Part shown: piece by piece, positions 1 through 10,886 of the stretch
Numbering within the stretch: position 1 is the stretch's first letter
How the letters are laid out: every line of letters starts with the position of its first letter
Source: Oscheius onirici
Lineage: Eukaryota; Nematoda; Chromadorea; Rhabditida; Rhabditidae
DNA: 64,000 nt
Direction: 5' to 3'
Assembly: GCA_932521025.1 (NCBI GenBank)
Contig: OW051470.1
Location: 4,884,501 to 4,948,500, forward strand
Translations under genes and position numbers: made by a program
Notes under the pieces: generated by a model
Database searches by the model: none
Told to the model about the DNA's origin: nothing
Seen by the model: only the letters and a program-made list of their open reading frames with translations

Positions 1-1598
1 TTCTTTGGTAGTCACTGATGTTGAGGGAGTAGTAGCAATTCTCGTAGATGATCTTTCTTTTGCAGACGATTCTGAGAGACTGGCCTCAGTAGTACTTCTT
101 TCCGTTGTCATCGACGTTGCTGATGTTGAAGAAGCAGTAGATTTCAGCGATGTTCCAGAAAAGGTGATTTCCGTGTTTTCTTTTGGTACTGTCGAAGGGT
201 TGTTCATTGGAACTGTAAGTGTACTTGACAAAGCCTGTATTTCAATGCTACTAGATCCACTTGTGGAGCGACTGGAACTGAACAAAGTTGAACTACTTTT
301 CAGGATTGTCGAAGAAGAGCTGAAGGTAGAAAACTTGGAACTAGAAGAAGTGCTACAGTCCGTGATAGATGTTGTTGGAGTCTCGGAGGAGGAACGTGTT
401 GTCTTCGTACTCGAAGGAGAAGTTGTAGAAGTAGTTGTTGTTGATGAAGTTACGCTAGAACTTGTTTTTGTTGTAGGAGACATTGATGAGGTGGGTTCTG
501 AAGAAGAGACCGTTGTTTACAAAAATGTTGTTGGACTGGAACTATAAGATGTTGATAAAGTAGACCTGTGGAACCCCGAGGTAGAAGCCTGAAGTAGATG
601 GGTTGTATAAACTTGTGACACATTTGCCGTGCTAGAGACGGAACTTCTCGAAGATGCTTCAATTGCTTTAGAAGACAGTGTAGATGATGATGTGGACTGC
701 TGGGTGGCCTAACATATGTTACTTTCATAATCTTCAAAACTCACATCTGTCTGTCTGGTAACTGGAAAAGTAATCGTCGTCGTTGAAGACGAAGGCTTTA
801 AATCTTCTGTTGATGGGTTCGTTTTGATCCAAGAACTTGTCGGTGATAAAGTTGTTGTTAAAGAACTGGATGCTGACGACAATTCAGTAGTTTCGCGGGT
901 AGAAGAAGTAATGAGGGGTGAAACTGTCTGATCTGTAGAAGGTGCAGAAGAGGTTTTAGTCGTAGTTGTGGTGGAAGTGGATGATGTTTTGAACGTTGTG
1001 CTTGTAGTGTGCTTTTTGAGCTAGACGATGAGAAAGGCTGAGTTGTCGTAGAAGAACTGCTTGTTATAGACGACTTCGCAGTCGGTGTTGTAGCATCCTC
1101 TTTATTCGTAACGCGTTGAGTAGTAACTACAGTCTTGCTCGTGGTGAGTATTGCTGAAAACGTTTAGATACTATTTCCTGCTTACGTTTTATTGCAGTGC
1201 TCGTCGAAGTTGGCGCTTTGGTTGTCGTAGTGCTAGCTTTGCTGCTCTAAACTATTCTATATTTTGTAGACTGTAGTTACTACTCAACGCGATATCCCAG
1301 TAAAGTTCGTTCCAGTGTGACCATCAATTGACAAAGAGACTCATATGATCCCACACACAACATCAAAGTTTTGTTTTGAGAAGTTAGCGAAGTCTGCAGC
1401 GGAGTCGAGAGCAGCCATCAAACGAATAACCAAGTCCAAATCTTCCTCAGTTACAGGCCTAGGAGTTGTGGTAGTTGTAGCAGTCGTGGAAATATTTGAG
1501 CTGGCTACTTCCGAAAAAGTTGTAGTGCTCGCAGTAGACGATGTGGTCGAATCACTTGTAGACGTGTCTTCCAATTTCGCTAAATGTTTAAATACCAC
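1..1598 (-). CDS. Ser/Thr-rich mucin-like protein, partial
   Basis: Read on the minus strand, one frame is dominated by Ser and Thr, with runs such as STSTTTTTKTSS and few other residues, typical of an O-glycosylated extracellular or cuticle mucin. The most N-terminal piece (about 1598-1341) ends in a non-repetitive stretch, PVTEEDLDLVIRLMAALDSA, that I do not recognise. The frame continues to the window edge, so the C-terminus is missing, and the true start is probably upstream of 1598 because an acceptor-like AACATTTAG lies there. A clean 32-bp intron (GTAAGC...TTTTCAG) lies near 1165-1196 and a 36-bp one (GTGAGTTTT...GTTAG) near 709-744; the latter removes an in-frame TAG. Two breaks remain unexplained: a one-base shift at the T5 run 1013-1017 and an in-frame TAA near 515. 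The product could be a decaying gene or contain sequence errors. Confidence 0.5.
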
Positions 1599-1759
1599 AA
1601 GTAAGGTAACAGGTCAGCCTGGCCTAACTATTATTAAAGTCTATAATCTTCGAGCTAACCAAGAACAATGACAGATATCCTTTCAATGGAATTCTCGAAG
1701 TCATATCTAAATTTTGGCCTCTTCCGTAAATCTACCTATTTGAAAAGTATGTCTGATTG

Positions 1760-2017
1760 AATAAACAGGTCCTTCTTTACCTTGCTAGGCCGAAGCAAAT
1801 TTGCGTTCTAATGATATGCAACAGTTAGGAAAGTTATAACATCTTCAGCCCAACTGAGGGTGCTCTGCGAGAGTGATAACCCTTTTTCAAATGCTTAGCT
1901 TATCACTAAAAGCATACTGATCACCAGAACGTTATAACTTCTCCGACCCAACTGAAAGCCCACATCGAGAGTGCAAATTTTATTCGGCCTAGCAAGGTAA
2001 ACAAGAACCAATAAACA
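1760..2017. mobile_element. MITE-like element with TIRs and 8-bp target duplication
   Basis: An inverted repeat bounds about 242 bp. The left arm starts at 1768 and the right arm ends at 2009. The core TTTACCTTGCTAGGCCGAA (1776-1794) is matched exactly, in reverse complement, at 1983-2001, and the arms extend outward to GGTYC and inward to an AAATTTGC block with a few differences. The octamer AATAAACA flanks both sides (1760-1767 and 2010-2017), as expected for a target-site duplication. Inside, two degenerate direct repeats (about 1833-1880 and 1931-1975; GTTATAAC...CCCAACTGA...GAGAGTG) occupy most of the interior. There is no coding capacity, so it must be non-autonomous. An 8-bp duplication is the size made by hAT-type transposases, but the terminal bases are not the usual hAT CAGGG form, so the superfamily is open. 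Confidence 0.8.
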
Positions 2018-3878
2018 TTTTTGACAAGATACTAATTACTTTAATTAAAAGTGAATATATTGCTTATATTGCGTTTATGGCTTTCTGGAAAAGGTATTCC
2101 CTGTATCATCAAAGTACCTTATTTTCCTTGCTCTTGTAGACTTTGCTCACAGAGAAAAAAGAAAGATATACTGTAAATTGAAATCTTACAAAAAATAACA
2201 CAGACGATTATGAATCCAATAAAATTTATTTGATCGACTTACCTAGGATGTTTGTCTTATTATCACAATAACCTTTTTCAGGTAAAACAGAGTCTGGACA
2301 CACTGCAAACAGGTTTGAAACATGAAAATGACCTACAGTCTTGCTGGAATATGATGTAGTACTTTTCGGAAAGTTCCGTTATGTTAGTAATAATCAAGGT
2401 TGGATTTACGGTAATGTTCACCAGACTGCCTCCTTCATACGTGAAATACGACTTTCCATTATCACCACTAAGACTAAGATATTAATTAAGTTGTATGGAC
2501 GCAGTACACTTACACGCTCTTTACTACCGCTAGGTTGATTGAACAATCCAGATCCTCCATGAAAAGGATTCTTCCGAATGTGCAATTATTAAGTATTGTC
2601 TGATTCTTTATAAAACGATGTTCGATTCATGGTTAGGCGCTAACCTCTATTTTTGTAAATTCCTCGTGTTTTATACAAATTTCATTGCCTATGTTGGCCC
2701 ATGGACAAGTTTCCTCACATTTTTTTTATCGTCTAAAAAACTGTTCGATTACACAGACTATTGAACAATGTTCCTACCTCCAGCCACCCTTTTTCCACCA
2801 AAAAGAAGTAAAAGTAGTAGATAGTAAATGACCCCCATTCGGGAAGGGGTAGTTGTCTCCAATACAGAACAACCAGAGTGCTCTTGGGGGCGGGTTGTCT
2901 CTTCGGGATTGCATAGATACCCGAGGGCTGACTACTGTAAACGTTTCATCTGGGTCCCAAAATAAGTTTTCTTTGGATCCAAATTATTCACCTAATTACA
3001 AAAAGATCCACTTTAAATTGCTCCCAGGTCTCTGTGTGTGTTTGCAACCGGAAAATCAATAGCGCGAAGGGTTCTTATGTCTTTGGTAGTTTCTTTGCAG
3101 GGGCAGGGGGTGACTGGAGCAGAGTGGCAAGGGAAGAAGGGAAGGAGAACTTGAACTGAGGGTCCGAGAAAGAAGTGATAGGAGAAGGCACGGAATCTTT
3201 AGCCCTGGAAGGGCTGGGCTATCCTTGTCTATTTAAAATTGCTCCCAAGTCTGTGTCTGTGTGTTGGAAGCTCTTATTGAGGATAAGGAGGGGAACTTTG
3301 TACGAAGATTACAATTGGGAGTTAGTAGTACCAAGTTGAGACAAGTCAGTACTGGAAGATTAGAAAATGCGAAACAAGTTTTTTGTTCGCTGTATCAAGT
3401 CTATATTCGACAAGAGCGGCTCTTCGAACAGACCATGGCGGTGCTGTAAATTCCTCGGAGAGTGGAACGGAACAGAAAATGCGAAGACTGCTTCCTTTGA
3501 AAGTTCGCGAACAGAAACGGATTGCATGTGATTCAGACTAAGAAATACACGGGGGGATCAGAAAGTATCTTTAGCCCTAATAAGGGGCTTGCAAACCTTA
3601 TTCAATAAAAAGCTTTGGATCCTCTGCCATTGATGTTCTTCCCATGATTTTCTCATGACGATGTTGTATTGCTCTGAAGGACATAAAACACTCCGAAACT
3701 GGTGTGAGCCTCTAAAGTTTTCAATTATCGCCCAGGGTTACAAGGATTTATTACAGAGCTTGCCATTAGACTCACAGCGGAGAAAACTAAGAAAGCGCAA
3801 AGATTATTTGCAAAGAAACATTTTTATTCTTGATTAGTCCTAGTTATCACCCGTACACAACATCCGAAAGAACCTCGT
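2018..3878. other. Intergenic, no gene recognised
   Basis: Between the small transposon and the stop codon of the ABC transporter, no open frame longer than about 70 codons looks coding: no family motif, no splice-consistent continuation and no signal peptide. The right half holds copies of a dispersed repeat (separate entry). The ABC gene's 3' UTR must lie within the last few hundred bases before 3879. Confidence 0.5.
3017..3610 (+). repeat. Dispersed repeat, two adjacent units
   Basis: The block ATTGCTCCCARGTCTSTGT followed by a TGTGTG-type run occurs at 3017-3040 and again at 3238-3265. The second copy continues into TTGGAAGCTCTTATTGAGGA. A phrase resembling ATCTTTAGCCCTNNAAGGG recurs at about 3196 and 3570. 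Related sequence is found on the minus strand at 30776-31053 and on the plus strand at 47906-47940, so this is a family rather than a local duplication. A short open frame (3261-3449) begins MLEALIEDKEG and the copy near 31 kb encodes the similar MLEALIGNNKG. That is shared repeat ancestry and not in itself evidence of a gene. Confidence 0.55.
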
Positions 3879-6800
3879 CTAGAAGTGCATAGTATCCGTT
3901 GTGAGATGCTGGTCTTCCGTAGCCAGACTCATTCCATCCAGTTTCTTCGACTGTGTCCGACGAATACCCATCGCTGCATCACGAGAAAACTCCAAAAAAA
4001 CCTCAAGCCAACTGTGTTTTCGAATTAAAAGTACTCACTTGTTCAAGAGTGGTTTGACTCAACGAATAATCGTCAAAGCTCATTTTGAGGGCGAGATTCT
4101 CGATCGAGTCGAAGAGAGAAGACCAAGTGAGACCGTTTGCTCGAGGAAGTTCAAAATTGAGTTGTAGAACATGCTCTTCTTTGAGCACAGCATTCGGAAA
4201 AAGGGAGGAGATGGCTCTTTTTGTCTCATTTGCGTCTTCCGGGTCTTTGAGACGAATTAGAAGAGTATATCCTGCTCCGTACCGACTCTTGATATGTTGA
4301 CAACTACCGTAGCATCGGAAACGCCCGTAAACCATCACTGCCAGCTCTGTAAAGTTCCGTAGATTTTGATAATTTTATCACGACACTAACTGTTATCAAA
4401 GTAACAAACCTGTACACAGAGCCTCACACTCGTCCATGCTATGGCTAGTCAGAACCAGCGCTGTTCCCATCTCTCTGACTCTCGATAGGATGTTCCAAAT
4501 GATGCGACGGGCTTTAGGATCAACGCCGGTTGTCGGCTCGTCGAGCAACAAGACATCTGGTAAACCGATGAGAGCGATTCCGAGAGACAATCGTCTTTTA
4601 TTTCCACCACTGAAAATGTATTCGAATTTAAACTGAAGCGTCGTACCTGTATGTCTTGATCTGTCTCCTGGCATACATTCCAATTCCAATAGCTCTAATG
4701 ACAGCATCAACCTTGCCGGGAATATCCTCTGGGTAGATTCCTCTTATCCTCGCAAACATGTACAACGTCTCCTCGCCGCTCATTTCCTTGATAATAGCAT
4801 CAAACTGTGGACAATATCCGATATTTGCTCCGGCTTCTCTCCAATTGTAACGAACACTCCATCCCTTGATAAAGGCATCTCCTTCGGACACAGTGTTCTC
4901 CCCCGTCAGCATTTGGAAAGTAGACGTTTTTCCGGCTCCATTGACTCCAAGTAATCCGAAACAATCGCCTATTTTGACATGGAAGTTGACTCCTTTTACC
5001 GCATCCAAATCACCGTACCTAAAGAAAGAGCTCATTTGAAAAAACGATGTGTACCGTTTCTTCAAGTTTCTTGCCATAAGAGCCGGTTCAGTTTCGAGCA
5101 TTTGGTTGATTCTTGCCTTCTCAGCCAAAACATCGCTGTCTTCGATTCCGTCTGTTTCGATTCCTTGGTCAAGTGACCAGGCTTCGTTCTAAAAACGTGA
5201 ATTCAGTACATTTCTTATGTTAACAGACCATTGCTGCAACCTTATTATCCCTCTTTTTCTTAAAAGAACAACAAGACTTGAAGCCATCGATCATCTTTGA
5301 TATCCAACCAAGTTCTTGAGCTATTGTCAAGAACCAATAGAAAAATCCCTGAGCTGCGAAGAAGACGACAAAGTAGAAGATTCCCAGTTTTGAGCGATCT
5401 CCCATAATGTTGCGAGTGTAGGCCATTTCTGTAAAATGCAAAAGTTCGATACAGTCGAGTTAGTGTAACTGGGAAAGTGATTCAATGATAACCCAGATAC
5501 TCCGGACCTTATCGGAGTTAAATTCCCGTTCGCGGCGAATATAAGACCCCTCTCCCCACGTCTGCTGATTTCAAGCGCATGTGACCTCTGTTTCTCTCGC
5601 TCTAGAGACGCAGATTGTTTTTGCAAAAAGGTATCACCATCGGGAGTTCCACAACACTGAACAGCGCTCTTCATGAACGGATTGGAACAGTCGATGGCCG
5701 AACAGGCAATTCGAGCCATCTCGTTGTTGTAGATGACGACAAACGTATTGGCAATGTTGAAAGTTGGGAAGAAGAAGGACAAAATAACACTGACAGTATA
5801 GGCAGTGTCCAGACTAGAAGTCTGCTGAATAATAGGAATCGCGATTTCACCAATCATTCCTAAACTTGTTTGTTTTCGGCTAAGGTTGAACAAACCAGTG
5901 ATGATGTGGTACATTACGATCAGAGTGAAGCCTTTCGGAGCACTAGAGAAACCAAAACTCATCCAGTACGTACTGGCTATCGTCGTCCAGCCATACAAAA
6001 TCATCACAAGAATAACAGTCCAAGCTGTTCCGGGACTGTCAGTGTATTGCTGAAGCAGGTTCTAGTATCGAGAGAATTCTCAGTCTTACCTTGATCTTGA
6101 AAATGTAAAAGACGCTAAGAAAGAGACCGATCCTCAACAGATACCAAATGACATCCCAGACAAAGGCAGTCGACCAGTACATCCATGGTCTCAATCCGGA
6201 CAACATCTAACTATTTCTTAGTGGTGGATGCTACAAAACTACCTGCATATGCTTACTTTTTTTCTGTCTTTCCCTGATTATAAAAGAACAGTTTCCAGCT
6301 ATAACCATCGACATTGATACGATCATGGCGTAAGCTATGAGGAAGGCTGATCCATTGGAAAGATTTTTGTTCTTCAAAGCGTCTTGAGAGCTGGGCGGAA
6401 GAGGGTGGTTGACTACGGAAAGAGTAACGTTTCGACCCAACTCTTTCGAGAGCAGAATCGAGTCGGCCATCAAAACTGACAGCGGCGGCGTTGTCGTCCC
6501 AAAGTTATTGAAGAAGGCTGGAAATTTGGTTCAAAGGTTCGTATAAAAGGATACCTCGAATAGTCGGAATCTTGTCGAAGGGGTGTGGAAGAGGAAGATG
6601 GATCAACTCGAAACCGACAGGGTAATGTAGGCCAAAGGTACGCGATCCAACCTGGATTTTGTTTAGAATAATTCCTTCAACTTACTTTGTTCACTTTGTC
6701 AAGTACCCACAAGGATAAATTGTTGACAGGCTGTGTGAGAATATCCGGAGAAGTTCCCATCCTTGCTTTCGTCTCATCTACCCATCTAAAATGGTTTGCA

Positions 6801-9800
6801 ATGAAAAGAGAGGAGCACTTACTCTGTTAGAGCTTTTCCTCCAAAAACATCAATCGAAGACGTCGGTAGGTATCCCTTTCCATCTTTTTCTGCGAAAATA
6901 TCAAGAGAAAATGTCAGTGGCGGTTGTTCTTTGGCTGCTGGTACTGTAGTAGAAGACCACGTCATCATTGCCAAGAAAGCAATCTACAGAATATTGGTTC
7001 TTCTGAAAAAAAGCGAGATTTTACCGGAAAGATGAGCTGAGGAATGAACTGAGACCATTTTCTCGAGAAGAATATTATTCTTTTAGCAAACATGGCCACA
7101 ACATGTTGCCAATAGTAGCGCCATCCAGTAAGTTGTCTCGTCATTCGAAGGTCTGAAAGTTTCTTTGAGAGGCCAAAACAAACAGAAATTACTAGCCAAA
7201 GCGTGATCTCCCTTCTGAAGTTCAACCTCGTCGTTCAGACTGATCTCTTCCTCGTGTTCTTTCAACTGATATTTCTCCTCGGCTATATCTCCCACTTTCA
7301 AGAAAACTTCTTCCATTGTAGTTATTGAGAGGCCGAACGAACTGATGCCGAGTCTTATTTGAGTTTCCTCCAATTCTTTAAACAGCTTGGGGAAACTGAA
7401 ATTTGTTTTCTGATTAAAACTATCGGTCTATTTTACACAGGTCTGTGAGTGTAGGAGAGTGTGAAAGTGCCTTCTTGTCCCACGACGGATTCCATATTTG
7501 CATCAGGGGCAAAGAGTCGAATGAGGTCATAAGTGCCATTCACGTCGGGAGGATTGGAGGAATCTGTGGCTGGATTGCCATAGACTACGGTCAGATGATA
7601 TCCAGAGCCTTGAAAGTAGTTTCAAACAAAAGTATTCGCGATAACTAACCGTATTGACCCTTCAAAAACATTCCGCTTCCAGCACACTGAAGTTGTCCGT
7701 GGGCAAGAATGGCGATTCGGTCTCCAAGAATATCTGCTTCTTCCATAAAGTGGGTAGTTAACAAGATTGTCCTCTTGCTTTTTTCTGCCTGCAGTAGAGT
7801 CCAAGTCTCGTGTCGGGCTCCGGGATCCATACCTGTCAAGGCCAGTCAACATTCTTTCACTATTTTCCCTCCATTTTCTGTTTTCTGCGTAACGGTAATC
7901 ACTTACCGTAGCCTCCACGTACGCTATTTTATCCCCCCCCCCCCCCATATTGCCGGATATCATCCGTGAACCTCACATTCGAGCTTTACGCTTGGCACTA
8001 TCCACCTTCGTCGGTAACCACCCCGAAAAAAATTCATTTCACCTACCGCTCGTCGGTTCATCCAGCATAACAATCTTAAAGTACAATTTTTTCTCTCAAT
8101 CAGTTCTTGCCTCTGATCCGCCGATGAGGGCGATTGCTAAGGACAGTTTTCTCTTTTGTCCGCCGGAAAGTTGGCCACTTCTCGCATGAGCTTTGAATTC
8201 CACATTCAGTCGGGTAAGAATATCCATAGCCTCTTGAGGACACCAAGTCCTTCCCTTCAACTTGCAGAAGAATTCCAAATGTTCCATGACTGTTAGTGAG
8301 GAGAAAAGAATGTTGTACTGAGGACAGAGCCCCATCTTCTTTCTGATCGCCGGCAGAGAACTTCGAATGTCAAAGTCGTCAATGTAAGCGGTTCCAGAAG
8401 ACGGTCCACTGACTCCAGTCAACATACTGAAGGTTGTACTTTTTCCTGCTCCATTGTGACCCAAAAGAGCAGTAATCTGCCCTTCGTACAGTCTCAAATT
8501 GAGTCGGTCAACGGCCTTCTTTTCGCTATCACTTCCAAATTTGCAGTCGAAACATTTTTTAAAGAAAGAAGTTCCGTAGGTTTTGCAGAGATTTACTATA
8601 TTCACAGTTGCCTAAACTTATCTTGAATATGAAGTATATTGTAGCCCTACCCTCAAATCAGTAGGTTCGACTTCGATTTTGGCAAATCCGTCTTCAGAAA
8701 GAATACGTCCAGAAGGCATCTGTTCCTCAAAAGAAGTTCTCTTGGCTGTGCTGTGGGGGAACCAATAGGACGGCTGAATCCTAGTTTGTCGGGGAAGAAA
8801 AGAAACTAACCAGAACGAAAAAGTACGGTTTTTGTGGAATCCCCTCTCCTCCTGGATTTACTGCCTCCACATACCAGGTCAAAATCATCAGCAAAATTCC
8901 GTCGACCATGAGCATTACAAAACAGTGTCCCAAAGTTAGTTTTTGATCGGGAGAAGTTCTGGTGAAAAGCTTGTTCCAGTGAATACCGTCCGACTGCGTC
9001 TCATACTGAGCAATCAGATCTAGTCCAAAAGCCAGAGCGACATCAGGATTAAGACAGTTGACCATCCTAATGGTGAAAGAGAAAGGTTGTTGGAAGTCGA
9101 GTCCATTAAAGTAGGCATACCAGAAATACAGCAACATCCAGCCCATAGTGCCCATCAAGACTCCAGCTGTTCCAGACTGCGTGAAAGTGGAGACGGCAAA
9201 AGAAAAGTAGAGTACATTATAGGCGTACAAGAGAAAAAAGACGAAAATGATGGTCGCGTCCGACTTCGGAGTCACAATGTGCATAAGAATGGTGATCACG
9301 ATGACGGACACAATGAGTTTGATGTAGTTTGAGATGAAATAGCCGACCCAATGAACCCACTGCGATAGACCCATCACTCGCATGTACTCCTAAAAAAGAT
9401 TTTTTAAAACCCCAAGTTTCTTACCTTGAGTCTATTTTCCTTTTCCATGACTATGGATCGAACAATATAGATTACACTGGTCATGAAGGAGAATATTGCG
9501 ACAATCGGTGTGAACAACGCTCCAACTTCGATAATCTCATTCCGATAGGCTGGAAAGGGAAATCTTCCCACCTAAGGAATCGTTATTGGTGAATACTGAA
9601 AAAGAATACGAATAGATCCAAGTTGAGAGCATCAGTTTCGTTCTGGTTAAACCAGTCTTTGATGCCAATGTCTACTGCTCTCTGTACTGTCATGAATCCT
9701 TCTTTCCAGTATCCTGGAATAAAAATTAGAATTGTTTGAAAATGAATTACCCGGATAACCACCGTCTGACTGGGTCGGGTTTATGGGACCACTGACCAGT

Positions 9801-10886
9801 TGAATGTTGAACAATTGAGTGGTGTCCCAAGGAGCATATGTTTGGAACGTCTGTTGTTTAAATCTTATTTTAACATAAAATCTCTTACAATGAGTCTTCT
9901 GTCTGTATTTGAGAGTCTGATAGTGTATTTGAGATCAGTGGCTGCTTTGAGATTTTGAGCAATATCGTCGGAAAAGACAATACCCGCTGTAAATACAATT
10001 TGTGTCTAAAGTTCAAATAACCGAACCTAATAATGGATTTCCACATTGACTACCGAACGATTGAACCATATAATTTACCATTTCTGTCTCCGTTTCAAAT
10101 CCTTAAAATGTTTTATTCTATAAATTAATATAAACGCTCACCCCGAACATTGCTGACCATGTCCAAAGTGAGATCAGTTAGGTTTGAAGATATGTTGAAG
10201 TTACGATATTTCAGCAGAGTATCTATTAAAGCCGGATGGAGGAGATTCGTCTGAGTGTATCTTCTCTGAAAACACCCTTTACTTTCGCATTTGAAGGATT
10301 TAAAACCTTGACTGTTTCCATAATTTCGTTTGTAATTGTCGTATTTGGAGAGTAGACGAGATCCAGTCCGACGACGTAGTGATGAGGATCGGACAGTTTG
10401 GTCACGTTTAGAAACTGACAAGTCAGTGGTTTTCCCGTAATAAATTGCGTAAAGTCCAGCATAGCACTCTGCAAAACCCTTTCGATTGTGGCTCCTGTTT
10501 CTTATCAGAAAGGTCGAGACAATGTGTCCATAGGATTGGTATCGAGAGTAGAAGAATAAAATAACTCACAGTAGGCTTGCTCACGTTTGTTGGCATAATT
10601 ATATCGTAAGAAGAGCCCATCACGGGCCATGGCTGGTACCATGTCGTGTTGTGACTCTGCTCAAAGGTTCCTCGCAACTGAATTCAAAAACTTCAAGGAA
10701 AAAGAATGTGATTACTCCGATCATGAGTCCAAAACTGATTCCGACGAGGAAAAGGGGTACGAAGAATTCCATCAATGTGAACCATGGTGAACGAATCTGA
10801 TTAATTTTTGGAACGTCAAAGAAAAAACGTACTTGTTGTAGAAAGTTCTTCCACAGTAGAAGCCGCAATTGGGCAAAGGCACCCAT
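3879..10886 (-). CDS. ced-7-like: ABCA-subfamily ABC transporter (CED-7-like)
   Basis: Full-length ABC transporter with two halves, in many exons separated mostly by 35-60 bp introns. The first exon gives [15 protein letters not shown], the ABCA-type N-terminus, followed by a membrane segment and a long extracellular loop. The first membrane bundle is coded around 9560-8790. NBD1 (about 8605-7645) has Walker [10 protein letters not shown], signature [10 protein letters not shown] and Walker [10 protein letters not shown]. The second extracellular loop and membrane bundle run from about 7200 to 5240. NBD2 (about 5128-4396) has [19 protein letters not shown] and LLLDEPTTG. The order TMD1-NBD1-TMD2-NBD2 and the single large loop in each half are ABCA features; these proteins move lipids across the plasma membrane, and C. 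elegans CED-7 acts in engulfment of dying cells. The stop is TAG at 3879-3881. All ATP-binding motifs look intact. The intron after LDEPTSG is longer (about 220 bp) and holds a poly-C run at about 7932-7944. The exact orthologue among nematode ABCA genes is not settled. Confidence 0.93.

Noticed and set aside
5-547. Plus-strand 180-codon frame rich in Val, Glu and Asp
   Set aside because: It is the antisense of the Ser/Thr-rich mucin frame; the Val/Glu/Asp bias follows from reading Thr/Ser codons backwards.
3261-3449. Small gene starting MLEALIEDKEG
   Set aside because: The same start recurs in the diverged repeat near 31 kb, so it is treated as repeat-derived rather than a host gene.
7932-7944. 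Poly-C run in an ABC transporter intron
   Set aside because: A simple homopolymer inside an intron; no structure or repeat around it.
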